Assembly (NCBI GenBank): GCA_011109175.1
Contig: RDEW01000004.1
Coordinates: forward strand, 163,976-227,975
Reading direction: 5' to 3'
From: Dicyema japonicum
Lineage: Eukaryota; Dicyemida; Rhombozoa; Dicyemidae
Length of the DNA stretch: 64,000 bases
The position numbers and the translations under genes are program-made. Positions 14,584 to 26,474 of the stretch are shown here, in pieces. The notes below the pieces were generated by a model. The model was given only the letters and a program-made list of their open reading frames with translations. It was not told where the DNA came from and did not search any database. Each line of letters begins with the position of its first letter. Position 1 is the first letter of the stretch.

Positions 14584-17500
14584 ATGACGCCAGTGTTGGT
14601 TAGGTTCGAGCCAAGGGGGGCTCTTGTCGTATTCTCTAATTTTGAGGAATCAAAGTTATACGAAATTAGTTTGATTTATCAATCAGTTTTAGTTGAATTG
14701 AACAAAATTAAGGAAATTAGATCAGACATTTCGGGAAGGAAATACGAAATGAAAGGTCTGGAGGGTAAGAATGGAATCACCATTGTTTTCGGGGACCGGT
14801 TTCTAACCAAGTTCATGTGGCTGAGTGGTTATCCATGTTTTTCACAAAAGGGGATACAAATTTATTACTCCACATTACAACTGCCTTGAAAGTATTAACC
14901 ACCAAAGTTGTAAATCTCAAAGCCAGAAATTTCACTCAAAGCGGCAAAAAGGTGATTCAGAGGTACCTTATTTCGATTTAGTAGGTGTGTGTACAAAGAA
15001 ATGAGGTCCCCAAACAGTCTAATACTCCTAAAACACATTGGGATAACTGATTCAGTCGTAAAGTCCTTTCAGTCGGTTGTTTTGTCATCCTTGGAATGTT
15101 TGAAAAGGGAAGAAAAGGTGGAAGTAATGGATCTTTTCGACAGTGTAAAAGATACTCAGGGTCAGATGGATGATCGTAATTTTTTGTGATCAAGTAACAA
15201 AAATTTCACTAATTTAGTTGTTGAAATTTTTTTTCCGATAATAATGATCTACGTGATCCAAAAAGTAACCTTATCCACCACAACATGAAGCGTCCACTGA
15301 ATGAATACTGGATTGCCTCTTCTCATAACACGTAGGATGATTGACCACGTTAATAGGTACCTCACCGGGGATCAGCTGATGAGTGAATCGACAGCAGAAT
15401 CCTACATTCGTTGTCTCCAAATGGGCAGTCGGTGTCTCGAATGTATACATGTGTATTTTATCTAGTGGACTGCTGGAATGGTCCGAACAACTTCCCAAGA
15501 ATCTACCATGGTCACACACTAACATCTAAATGCACCACCTTGGAAGTAATACAAGCAATAAACAGTCATGCCTTCACACATTCAAAGTAGGGATAACTGA
15601 ATATATAGTTTCCCCCTCATTCTATCCATTGAATGCCACTTGAATGTTTCTCAGCAAAAAGTCCTGGCCCAACAATTCAAAGATGTCTTTGGAGGTTCAA
15701 TTTTGTTTTAAAAAGATAAACTTTTAACAAGAAAAAATAATAAAAATGAAACTGAACTGCCCTCTCCTTTCGCCCTCAAACGTAAAATAATAATCAAAGT
15801 CATTTTCCTTGTCATTCAAAGAACAAGAAAATAACGACATTCTCTGAGTTTAACCCGATTGGAGTTGGAGACGAGGAGATGTCCAACCTTCACCTTGATT
15901 CTTACGGAATGATCAAGTCTCCAGGGGAAGATAAAGTTACTGGATTTGCTGATGTGTTAGAAATGGATAAAATGCTACTTTTTTCTTTCAAAACACAAAC
16001 TTATTTGGCTCTTTCACCCCGACAGCCCACAAATGCAGTTATTTCAAAAAACGGATGAATTCTGGGAGTTTTACGACAGAGAAATGTGGTTCCACGGATA
16101 TTTTGAAAATGGTTTCAAAACGGCCAATGAAATAATCCTTTCCTACATTTTTATGAAGGATGGGGCCTTCTTAATATACAACACTCAGGACTCCCTCATA
16201 CTAGGCATACTGTAGGGGTTCGAATAAGTGATTAGATCGAACAGAAAGGTGCATACTCTTCGGATTTTGCAAACCAAAGAATTTGCGTTTATGTCATATC
16301 GCCTGGAAAACCAAGACCAGAAATTCACAAACCTTTATAAAATGGTGGAGTTTTATCAGAACAACAAAATAATTATAAAACAGCAAAACGGTAATTTGGC
16401 AGTGAAATTAACGAAACCTATTCCTCAGGTAGAGAACCACATAGATTACAAGTTGTCACTTTGGGGGTTATTTTGGTGGTACTATCCCAATTCACGGAGA
16501 AAAGACATTATCAATATATTCGAGACTACGAGGAAGGAAGGGTCATATTTGCTGAGAAATGGAAAGACGCCTCAAAATTTAATCTTAAGTTTCTGGTAGT
16601 TCTCAATTGCGGAATTTAAGGGACTCTCAAAGGATCAGGAACATTAAAATATTGCGGGACACCAAATATTATAATATGGGGTCCCACCCTTACATCAATA
16701 TCACACAAATTGTCAAAAAATACTCAAATTTTCCCATTCACGGAGACACGTGTCTTTTATATCCCATCACATATGAATTTATCAGAAATTTACAAAATGT
16801 GATTATTTTCTTATATTGAGATGTGTGTGTACAAAGTGATCAGCAACCACGAAAGACCAAAGTCAAATGAACTTTATTTGAGGGTAAACGATCACGTGGT
16901 AGACGTCGCTGAGTCAAAAATTTATCCTGACTTGTATTTTGGTGATCAAAGGAATAGGTTGATTGGGAACCATTTATGTCAATACAAAGGCTATCTTCAA
17001 AAATCCAAGGTAGTCAGGGTCATCTCGCAAGATGAGGCCTACAATGCTATCCACGAAGCCAAAAGAAATTTTCATTTTTTGTATCTGAAAGATATCAAAT
17101 TGATAAAAACTAGTTTGGATTGATTTCATTTTAGAGGATGCGACAACTATAAACGTGGAGGTGCTTGAAAATGCCGAATGTCTACGATTCAAATTTTCTA
17201 GCAAAGATGAAGCTCAAATTTGGAAAGACAAAATAACCTATCTTCTTTCTGACCATGCAAAGGTTAATTTGAAAGGTGATTCCAGGAAAGTACAGAGGAC
17301 CAAAACAGTGACACCACTCATCAGCTTTCCAAGGAACTTTCAGATCTGATAGTGTATTGTTGTTCCAAGAAATTCGATCCAAACAGTACAGAATAGTATT
17401 AAACTCAGAGACATCTCTCAATTATAATGAAATGCATTCGCTTAGTGAAGGGAAAATACCAAAATTCTCGGACAAAATAGAAAAATATCCTTTTTAATTA

Positions 17501-18274
17501 AACTCAATATATTTTTATTTTCCTTAACATTAACAAGCTTACTAAAGAAATACTCATCCGCGTATATCCCAGCGGCATTAGAGTTGATTCGTCCAACTAC
17601 AACCCCTTGAATTGTTGGTTTTTAGGATGTCAGATGGTCGCTCTCAACTACCAGACGGGGGATCTTCCAATGCAGCTTAATCAAAATCTTTTTGCAGATA
17701 ATGGAAGGTAAAGATGTTTCTAACTCTTAGGTGCGGATATTTGCTAAAACCAGACATCATAAATGGGTTCAATTTGGATAAAATAACAAATCAGCCAAAA
17801 ATGACTTTAAAATACAGGTGAGGCACAAATATAACGATTAGGTTCTCTTCTTGATGAAAATGTTACCTGTCTTCTTTAAGTATGACCAAATCCTTTTTGT
17901 GAAGGTGAGGACCATTGGCTGTCCGTACGACTGTCACACATCGGTGATATCATTTAAAGGTCTCTTGTGGGTATGACAATCAGTTAGCGGTAAATTGTTA
18001 ACTTGGGTAACTTTAAAACCGATTAGTTTCATCTTGCACGTGCCAGAGCTGTCTTTCCTTCGCTTTGAAGTATACAAAAATCTTAACGACAAAAAATTCA
18101 TGGGGCAATCAACATATTCAATCAGCACAATCAGGACAGGTATGTGTTTCTTGGCGTATTTAAGGAATCCGTTGTGTCCCACTACATAATCAACACTGTG
18201 AGAGATTCAGCTTGGACAGACTCGTCGTGCACGTGGATATTAAACATATTGAGAATAAATACGTGGACATATAA
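14584..18274 (+). CDS. PLCG: phospholipase C-gamma
   Basis: Tyrosine-kinase-activated PIP2 phospholipase making IP3 and diacylglycerol. Domain order along the DNA: PH (14584-14980), EF-like region (14990-15190), X barrel (15285-15830; SSHNTYLTGDQ, CLELDCWNG, YHGHTL), first half of split PH (15905-16070), nSH2 (from MWFHGYF), cSH2 ([20 protein letters not shown]), degenerate SH3 ([14 protein letters not shown]), second half of split PH ([20 protein letters not shown]), Y barrel ([38 protein letters not shown]) and C2 (FLRFEVYKN). Introns I could place: 15332-15356, 15443-15465, 15587-15608, 15695-15715, 15799-15821, 15936-15960, 16212-16235, 16596-16620, 16799-16820 and at least five more of 22-26 nt. 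Joins near 14800, 15190-15260, 17490-17560 and 17820-18010 are unresolved. Catalytic histidines are present. ATG at 14584 is the first in frame; stop 18272-18274. Confidence 0.95.
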
Positions 18275-18361
18275 ATCGAATAAACTGTTCATATTACATT
18301 TATTACCAGCATATCCTACATGTCCAGATTATTACATGATTCTCCAAGTTCTTTCATTTTT

Positions 18362-18540
18362 TGGTTAGACGAGATTTGAACCAGTCGTTACTGCAACCAA
18401 ACTTTCTTTGTTAGAATTTCCTCTTTCAAGTGTCTCCCGAGTCCGTCACCTCGTCTAAGAGAACAAGGAAGACAAGGATCCATCATGAGGCTAAGTAGAC
18501 TACGATAGAGGTCCTTCGGACAACTAATTGACTAAATATT
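18362..18540 (-). repeat. tRNA-related SINE, family B copy
   Basis: Minus-strand copy ending in a B-box match TGGTTCAAATCTCGTC (18363-18378) with the internal core GACGGACTCGGGAGAC. It sits between the convergent PLC-gamma and BCS1 genes. Confidence 0.5.
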
Positions 18541-18551
18541 TTGAGAAAAAA

Positions 18552-19879
18552 TTATTTAGTCGTTAAACTATAATCATCCTTGTTTTCCAAGAAGATTCCT
18601 TGAACCTGCGCCGGGGACACAGATGACTGGGTACTCAATAGATTCTCTGCAAATTCAGCGGCAGCATCGATAGGAGAGTCAGGATAAAATCTTGAAAATA
18701 ATGACACAATCTGTTGAGAATCGCAATATCCAATCTCCACCGTCAAATCAACTCTTCCCGGCCTAATCAAAGCTGGATCAAGTCTTAAGTCTGAAAAAAT
18801 AAAATACCTATCTAGATGATTAGTGGTCATGAAAATTATCCTCCCTTCTGAGGCCATCACACCATCCAGGGCGTTAAGAAGTCCACTGAAAGTTAGAGAA
18901 TGGGAATTAGTGCGGGCTATAATATTACATAAAATAACTTATAATAGAATCAATGTCCTCGATAAGGATGATACTGTTTAGAGGGGCAGACGATAGCAAA
19001 TGAATAAGTCTGTCATCAGAAATAATCCCCGATGCAGCACTGAGAAGACATAAATTGTAGCCGAGTTCACCTGTGTTTAATATGTTATTTACCAGCCAAT
19101 GCATATATAAAACTGCTTTTACACATCCTGGAGGTCCGTGCAATAAGTAACCTCTTCTGTATGGAACTCCACGAGTCCTATACCATTCTCTGCTCGATAT
19201 AAAGCCTCGAACGTCTGTGACTATTTTCTCTTTCAATCTTCCTCGAAGAATAACTGTTTCGAGCGACCTGGGGACACGAGGGTAGCCAAATTGTTGCCAA
19301 CTGGTCATTGGTGTGTAAATAACAGTCATTCCTGCCTACTGAAGAAAAAGAAAAGCATATACTCGAATTTTTAACTCCTCGTCACACGCTTGAGTGAGTA
19401 TGTCTTTAAATAGCTTGTCGGATCCCCCAAGTTTTGTTAAAGTAACTGTTTCAAATGGATTCCCTGATTGTCTATTTTCCCGGTTTCTTTCGACCTTAAT
19501 GGGGTGTCCTTTGTACCTTGATTTGCTTTAACATCAATAAACCAAAAGTAGTGAACCCCGTTGAGGGAAGAAATTCAAAACTAGTCCCCAATTTTTGAGC
19601 GTCGTGAGAAAAGTGAGTGCTAAGACTGACATGAGGGAAATTGTGTCGTTTGACAATATAATTCTGCACCCAAATATAGCTCGGATCAAGATTTGTAATC
19701 TGTGAGTAAGCATGTCATTGAACCTCTAATGTAGTCATGCAGTATCGTCTAAATGCCACGAGGGAATACTGCATGAGCTTTCGAGAAACAGCCAAAGCAG
19801 TTCCCACGCCAATTAAACCGAAACCAGCACCGAAATATTGATTGTCCTTCAACGAGTCTATTAATTGTACTACTCCCAT
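18552..19879 (-). CDS. BCS1: BCS1-type mitochondrial AAA ATPase
   Basis: Inner-membrane translocase that inserts the Rieske protein into complex III. ATG at 19879 gives [19 protein letters not shown], the BCS1 N-terminal transmembrane segment, then [17 protein letters not shown]1-specific core [19 protein letters not shown] follows, then the AAA domain: [54 protein letters not shown], ending SPAQVQGIF. Introns of 22-27 nt fit, including 24 nt in HLD-RLDP. Walker A is one base short: after GPPGC the frame shifts (about 19123), and [12 protein letters not shown] continues in the next frame, so a glycine codon has lost a base. Consensus error is likelier than gene death because everything else is conserved. 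Confidence 0.93.
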
Positions 19880-20025
19880 TTAAAAGATAATGACGTTTTT
19901 TAAATAATCTTAAATAAATTATTATTAATTATTAGTTCTCGATTTTTAGTTCATAAATATTTTTTACATTCTAATCACTAAACAAATAATTTGAGTTTTA
20001 AGTTTACACATACTTATGTTGACCG

Positions 20026-20575
20026 CGTGGCGCCATGTAGTGATATGTGTCTAGTTTGTCAAAAAATATTTTCCTTTCCTCCGATGGCGTCATTGGATCC
20101 ACCTTACTGACGAGACGCCCAGTGCCTGGCCGGCATCAGAAGGATCCAACAATTCTTTCCCCGGGGACAATTTCGTTACCTGGAGAAAAGTTCTGGAACC
20201 CTGGAACGAGTCAGGATCAAGGAGTTAGTTAGTTCGGTTACCCTTGGTCTTTGAAATAATTTTAATTTAAGTGGGTCAACTGCTTGTGGAGAAAACTGCC
20301 TACATTTGTAGCGAACAGACCCAACTTATTTCCTTATCAAGCAAATACCAAATAGTTTGCTTGGTAGTGGCTACAGGACGTGCGCCAAGCTACCGTTTCA
20401 AAATTTCTTTAATCAGGTGTGGTGATGTTGAACCTAATCCTGGACCCATGTCATTTCAGCGAAAGTTGAAGATATTTCAGTTGAACATCAACGGTCTTTT
20501 TAAAAATGTATTGATTTCTTGCGTGGACATTGCCTTTTTTTTAAGCACTCCCGGGAAATCAAAAATTAATTAGAT
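20026..20575 (+). mobile_element. 2A-bearing LINE, 5' part (UTR and ORF start)
   Basis: GC-richer 5' UTR (from CCGCGTGGCGCCATG) followed by an open frame whose residues end RCGDVEPNPGP (2A core 20421-20447). It continues directly into MSFQRKLKIFQLNING, the first motif of an APE-type endonuclease. A 2A sequence makes the ribosome skip a peptide bond, separating the leader peptide from the endonuclease-RT polyprotein. No in-frame ATG is seen upstream of the 2A (the frame opens at a GTG after a stop), so the true start is unresolved. The element is interrupted at about 20575 by another LINE and resumes near 23435. Confidence 0.82.
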
Positions 20576-23434
20576 TAATTAAGTTCCCCTTGTGCCACGT
20601 CCAGTATCCTCCCACACATCCTCTTCCATGTTTTCCTGTTCCGGGCCATTGCTCGTAGTGAGTCAAGATCTTCACCATTTCGTAGAGTTTTGTTTATTCT
20701 GATAAGGTCATCATTTAGTACTGAAGGCAACGTCACTCTAGGCCTGCCACGGAATGATCCCTTCAGTTGTGTGAAATAGTTCTCCATTGCAATGTTTGGT
20801 GGAGTCAACATATCCATTCGTAAGATGTGACCAAAAAGTCTCCACCTAGCCTTGAGAATCTCCTCTGATAATGGCCTTAAGCCAAATCTTTTGTACAGTT
20901 CTGAATTTGATATCTTTTTCGGGAAATGTATTCTCAAGATGTTTCTTAGTTGATTTCTATGAAACTGATCCAGATTGTCCATTTCCCGTTTCGTAATCCC
21001 CCATGTCACACAGTTGTAACTCAGGACTGGAAACATGAATGTTTTATACAATTTTAGCTTTGTATTCGTACTTATGCTCTTCTTAGAACGCCAGATAGTT
21101 AAGAATTTTTTATATGCAGTAGTGGAAAGGATTTTTCTGTGGGTAACATCTTCTGAGTCTCCAAGTAGTGAACCAACTTTTTTATGCCTTCTCCATGATT
21201 CATCGTAAGTGCGTATAACTCGTACAAGTTTTGTATATTCAGTTTTGTCTTGGTGACAACTAAGAACCATTTAGAAAAGACATTTGGTAAGTTCTTGAGA
21301 ACGTGATGAAGAATTTCAACATCTTCAGAAACAAAGTCAGGATCGTCTGCATATATTAACTCGATTATTTTGTTGTTCTCAATTAAAGGCCTGAACTCTC
21401 TCAGTGCAGCCTCCAGGTGGATTATGAATAGAACTGGTGACAAAGAGTCTCCTTGCGGAATTCCACGTGAAGTATAAAAGAATTCTGAAGTAGTTTTTGT
21501 AATTTTGACATCATCCGTTGTTAGGAAGCTTGTGAGTACTTCAAGAAGTTTGCCTCTATGAACCGAGTCAAACGCTCTGGACATGTCTATTCCGAGAACA
21601 TCTATGCACTTTTTATATTTTTGGCATAGAGCACTTGACCATCTGTGTGTCCAAATGACATCGGCAGTGGATCTGCCTGACCGGAAACCACTTTGTCCTG
21701 GTGACAGAAAATACTCCACCTTGTCTTTGATTCTTTCCAATGTACTGATTGACAAGATTTTCCGCAGCGTAGTTAGTAGGATGATTGGTCTTAGGTTGGA
21801 AAGGAATTAACCAACCCTTGCCAATGTCTAACGTAGTGTTTTCTTCAAATATTTTGTTGAGTATATTGGTAATGATTGTTACCAACTTCACTGGGGCATA
21901 CTTTATAAGTTGGGCTGGGATATTCTCTGGTCCTGCCGATCTGTCATTTTTCAATTTTTTAATTGCATCCAGTGTTTCTTGTGTATTTATTGGGATGTCC
22001 AAACCATGGTTGACTTGTGCACCAAATTTATAGCCTATTTCGTTGTCCCAGTTGAGCATATGATAGTAATAAGCAGATATAGTAGCTGCTTTGTCCTTTT
22101 CATCGATAATTATTCTGCCGAGGATGACATTGATTATTATGACATTGCACTCTTTTTCTTATTAATTGAATAGCTTTGAACATTTTCACTCCATCTTTAT
22201 ATTTTTCAATTTTTTCAATTTGGTTTTCTATTTCTTTAGCCGTTAGGGATTTCTGAGTTTGCTTGATTTTTAATAATGTCCGGTTTCGTTGTTGCCGAAG
22301 TTCCTTGGCCTTTTCTGGAGACCTTGAGTTTTTTATCTTTAATCTCAAGGCTTTCTGGTTTTCTGATAGGACGCAAATATCATGATTGTAAAATTTACGG
22401 GGTTTTGTAATACTTCCCAACACATCACATGCTGTACCTTTTATCGACTTTGTCCCAAATAATATGAACAGGTTTAGTTTCGTCGATATCATTAAGTTCA
22501 AGATTTAGTTGATACGCATATTTCTGTTGAGTTGACTTGTAATAATTGGATATCATATTGCTCCTGCTTTTTATTGGAAGGTGTTTTCATTTGGTTATGG
22601 ACTTTGTATAGTCCAATGCGAGTAACCACAATTTTATGATCACTATTTGTCTCTAATCCTCCATATGACCTGGAGTCTACGAGGAGATGTTTGTGACCTC
22701 GTCTGCATAGTATGTAGTCAATTTGATTATATATTTTTATGTAATTTCCTTGCAAATCCTTCCTAGTTCCAGTCCACGTCGTCTTGTGTCTCGCTGGGTG
22801 ACGGAATGCCGTATTGCACAAAAACAGATCCAAGGAAGTGCAAAAGTGGATTAATGCCATTCCGGGCGTGTTTCGCCGATTTCTTCCATAAGATCCGATA
22901 CAAGTTTCTCCAGATCTGGCTTTTCCTGCTTTGGCATTCCAGTCCCCGGCAATTAAGCAAAAATATGAAGAACTGAGGGTCTTGTAAACTCTTATGAGGG
23001 CGGAGTAGAATTCGTCTAGTTCTTCTGGATTGGCAAATGCCCTGATTCCAGGGGCGTATATGTTGATGATTGTCACTGTAGAGTTTGGTTTGCTTCCCCA
23101 CCGGATTTGCAGTACCGCAATCCTGTCTGTAACGACCCACATCCGAGATATACGACTATACAATGTGTGATGAATAGCAAATCCAAGTCCATAGTGACGT
23201 TGTTGGAAGGGTAATCAAATGATAATTTCCCACCCGCATGCATGTGTTGTCAGTTATTTTTGTTTCCTGTAAGCAGCATACTAATACCTTATAGTGATCC
23301 AAATCACGTGACAGCTGAAGCTTCTTGTATGTTGGATTGAGTCGTCTTACATTCAGGGTACCCACAGAAAAAGGGCAGTTAGATATTAGACGTGAGAAAG
23401 ACATATGTGCTATAGAGGGACGTCACCACCTCAA
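20576..23434 (-). mobile_element. APE-type LINE, reverse orientation, nested
   Basis: Single polyprotein with small frameshifts. The endonuclease (23404-22500) has LQETKITDN, AGDWNAKAG, YNQIDYILCRRG and SDHKIVV. The reverse transcriptase (22060-20577) has SAGPENIPAQLIKY, QSGFRSGRSTADVIW, GIDMSRAFDS, GIPQGDSLSP and the catalytic box YADDPDF. A C-terminal part reads ARWRLFGHILRMD and RNRKTWKRMCGRIL. Its 5' end (minus) begins GGTTGAGGTGGTGACG, shared with the copies at 37.66 kb and 59.44 kb. Frame breaks near 23160, 22500, 21760 and 21100 mean it is probably inactive. Confidence 0.88.
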
Positions 23435-24560
23435 CCAAAAGAACATTGCCTACATCCAAGAAACTAAACTTACACCGAAATTCAAGACTCCTCACTTCAA
23501 GAACTATCCTGTATTACGTTCTGACCGCGCCTTCAGTTCAGTTGGAATGGTTTACTTATTTTTGTACACACTTCTATTCCTTTTGTCGATTCTTAAACTT
23601 TTGTTAAATTTCTCATATCTGAAGATCCTCATATTGAAATTTCATCTATCAGGGTCAATATCAACAAGTCCTGTTCCACTATTGTGTATATCCCACCGAT
23701 TCCTTCGTGTCTTCCTAGTTATACGCCGAACTTACACTTTTTTCTATTGAAAACCATCTTATGTTGTGATTTTAATGCTCAGCGTCCTGCGTGGCTATCC
23801 TCCAACAAACCTGATAAACGTGGAGTGCTAATTATGTATGATATGGAGGATTTAGTTATTCTGAATAATCCCGTTCTCATACTCTTTGTGGTATACGTTC
23901 AGATCATTCTAATACTTCTCCGGGTATCTCCCTCTGCTCTCAAAGTATCGCTCTCGAAGCTCAATGGGATGTCCTTTATGATCTCCCAACTGACCACAAC
24001 ACGATTTTAATTACCTTCAACCATCAAAGAGGAGGATCACGAATACACATAAACTATAATCGTGGAAAGTGAGATTTCTATAGAAACTAGACTGAACATG
24101 TACTCAAAAACTATTCTTTGCTCTTTCCCGCTCTTTTGATGCTCACAAATTATCTAATTGCTGCGGACAAAGAAAATGGTTTATCGCTTCTGAAATTATT
24201 AATATTTTCAAAGAACGCGGGAGGATCAAATCGATGAACTCTGGTGAGGGTAGAATCGAATATCTTTATGAAATCAATAAACGTATTGACGACCAAATCC
24301 TAAAATACAGGGCCAATGAATGAAATGACTTTATTTCTAAATCCTTATACTGGATCCCGTGTCTTTTAGAGATCTTTCAAGAAGATACATTCCACACAGA
24401 CACCCCAGTCAAGTGATTTCTTAAGAAAAAAGTATGTTCTGTGACCAGGCCAACTTATTAATGGGTCATTATGCAAGATAAGCCACATTCCTACCCCAAA
24501 AGGACTCCAAAAGTTCGACTTGCTGAAGACGAAGTATCCTTGTTCCATCAGTAGTTACAT
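23435..24560 (+). mobile_element. 2A-bearing LINE, continuation of endonuclease
   Basis: Resumes the interrupted endonuclease: NIAYIQETKLTPKF, then YIPPIPSCLPSYTPNLHFF, CCDFNAQRPAWLSSN (the GDFNAH motif), DMEDLVILN, and AQWDVLYDLPTDHNTILITF (final DHN motif near 23970-24020). A linker follows (INYNRGKWDF, FKERGRIKSMNSGEGR). Frames are broken and no RT core follows, so the element is 3'-truncated. Confidence 0.75.
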
Positions 24561-25600
24561 CTCTGGGAGCAGTTTTTGTCAAATTGGACATCTCAAACTA
24601 GTACGACAGCGTTAGACATGACCGTCTAATGAAGGCATGCCACAGTCTGCTTCAGAGATATGTAATCTCGTATTCATAGCGAAAGACGGGATACCGCTTT
24701 TAAGTTCGAAGAAGAGGTCGTCCCGTCAAGGACAGGCCATCAACTAAGAGACCCGTTTTTAAGACGAGGCAATGTCCGAATCGACGTTACCGAGAATAAA
24801 CTGTATCTTAAATTGTAGTATAAGGTTTCCTGCAAGTCTTCCATCATGGAGCTGAAGAAAGGTCTCAATCAGCAACGCCTCGCTGGCGTGTATTGAGGAA
24901 AGTCGACGTTGACTTACCAACTCCCAAACTCGGATCAAGTTATGGTTTAAATGACGATAAATGCGATTTTTTGATACAGTTACTGTTGCTGAGATATTTA
25001 AATCCACACCCAACTGTCTAATGTACCCCCTTTATAAAATTTGGTAATACAAATACACAACTTTTATAAATTAAAGGTATTCACTGTTCATATATAGTAC
25101 AAAGTGCAGGACGATTCCAAAGGGATAAGGCGATTAACGGAATTGTTAAACGAGCCCTGAAGTCTGCTGGATACCCCTCCACACTTGAACTCGTTGGCTT
25201 GGGCAAGGAGACGAAAAACGGCTGACGGAATCACAATTTTCCCATTCAAGGAGGGGAAACCTTTGGTATGGGATGCTACTTGTGTCGACCCCCTTTGCCA
25301 TCCAACATTGTCGGGAGCGCGGTAGACACACTATATGTCGCGAAAAAAAACGATGATGGTAAAGGAGTAGAAATATGAAGCGTTACGAGACCAATTTACA
25401 TTCAATTCCATTGTTGTTGAGACAACTGGAGGAATAAATGGGATATCGCTTCGTTTCCTAAAGAAACTTGGACGACTAGCTACACTAAGAATCCACGACG
25501 CACGTGAGACCTTGTGGTTTCTCTAGCTGATCTCTGTTGCAATTGAAGAGGCAACGAAACGTCGATAATGTCAGCGGGGACCACGTTGGATGGATTCTTG
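24561..25600 (+). pseudogene. decayed retroelement (RT end and C-terminal domain)
   Basis: Frame-broken but ordered motifs of a metazoan retroelement group: VKLDISN and YDSVRHDRLMKACHSL (RT), SAGRFQRDKAINGIVKRAL and LELVGL (25100-25195), LVWDAT-like and NIVGSAVD text (25270-25330), RYETNLHSIPLLLRQLEE (25380-25435), and a last LISVAIEEATK stretch (25525-25555). It ends near 25600. A second relic of the same domain is at 12.45 kb. Confidence 0.65.
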
Positions 25601-25688
25601 TGTTAATTACATAATTATGTATTATAGTAATCAATGTTTATCAAAGAAGTAAAACGTGGACTAATCAATATTTTAAATAATATAAATA

Positions 25689-26474
25689 CAGTAAATTAAT
25701 CCGAACTGCAATAATCCGAATTTTTTGATTAGTTAGCAAAATTTTATAGTTTCCTTACAAAAGGCTTCAATAAACCGAAACTTCATAATCCGAAAGACAT
25801 TTATTAAAATAATTTATTTTATTTTTATCATACATTCAAATGAATTTACATTTAAATTTAAAATCTAACAGTACCATATGGTTAGAAAGAGGAGAGAATT
25901 TTCTATTGCATGGAAAAGTAATATTTGTGAAATAAAAAATACATCAAAAATGACTCTCAGAGAATTATCCCATATTTGTGAAATAAAAATGAACATTTAT
26001 TTGGTAATTTCTACACCTTCAGAAATTCTTAAAAAAATGGAAAATTGTGAAACTACGATTAACAAATAAAGACAGCCAAGTGGTAAACATCATCATCTTG
26101 ATAATTCACTTGTTGAATGGATGAAATTAATGGTTTTATTTCGTAAGATATCATCATTTCACAAACTAGACTATTTGGTGAAAAGCTCGGAATCAAGGCT
26201 ATACAGATTTAAAGAAAAACTTAATCTTAAACTAAAAGTTCTTCATGGAGAAACAAAACTTACACAAGATGAGATTAATTTGATTAGACAAAATATGATT
26301 TGTTAAAAATAGTTGACCCCGACGTATTGCTAAACGAAATTATTGATGCTAAAATGGAGAGATTATAATATATATGGAAACATAAATATTAACTACAATG
26401 AAATTAATATATTTATTCCCTTCACAATCCGAAAGGCTTCCAATTTTTTTAGTTCGATTAATGAAGGGTTACTG
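25689..26474 (+). mobile_element. Tigger/pogo-derived MITE keeping transposase N-terminus
   Basis: TA target site, then CAGTAAATTAATCCGAAC; the right end mirrors it as AGTTCGATTAATGAAGGGTTACTG then TA. The 786-bp body retains only the HTH and CENP-B-type parts of a Tigger transposase (KRREFSIAWKSN, MTLRELSH, SEILKKMENCET, LDNSLVEWMKLM, GEKLGIKA). The DDE catalytic part is missing, so it is non-autonomous. Confidence 0.8.

Noticed and set aside
15271-15525. 84-residue minus-strand ORF
   Set aside because: It is the shadow of the PLC-gamma X-domain exons on the plus strand.
20271-20573. Stand-alone 100-residue gene with a 2A sequence
   Set aside because: It continues into an endonuclease motif that resumes at 23.4 kb after a nested LINE, so it is the start of a retrotransposon ORF.
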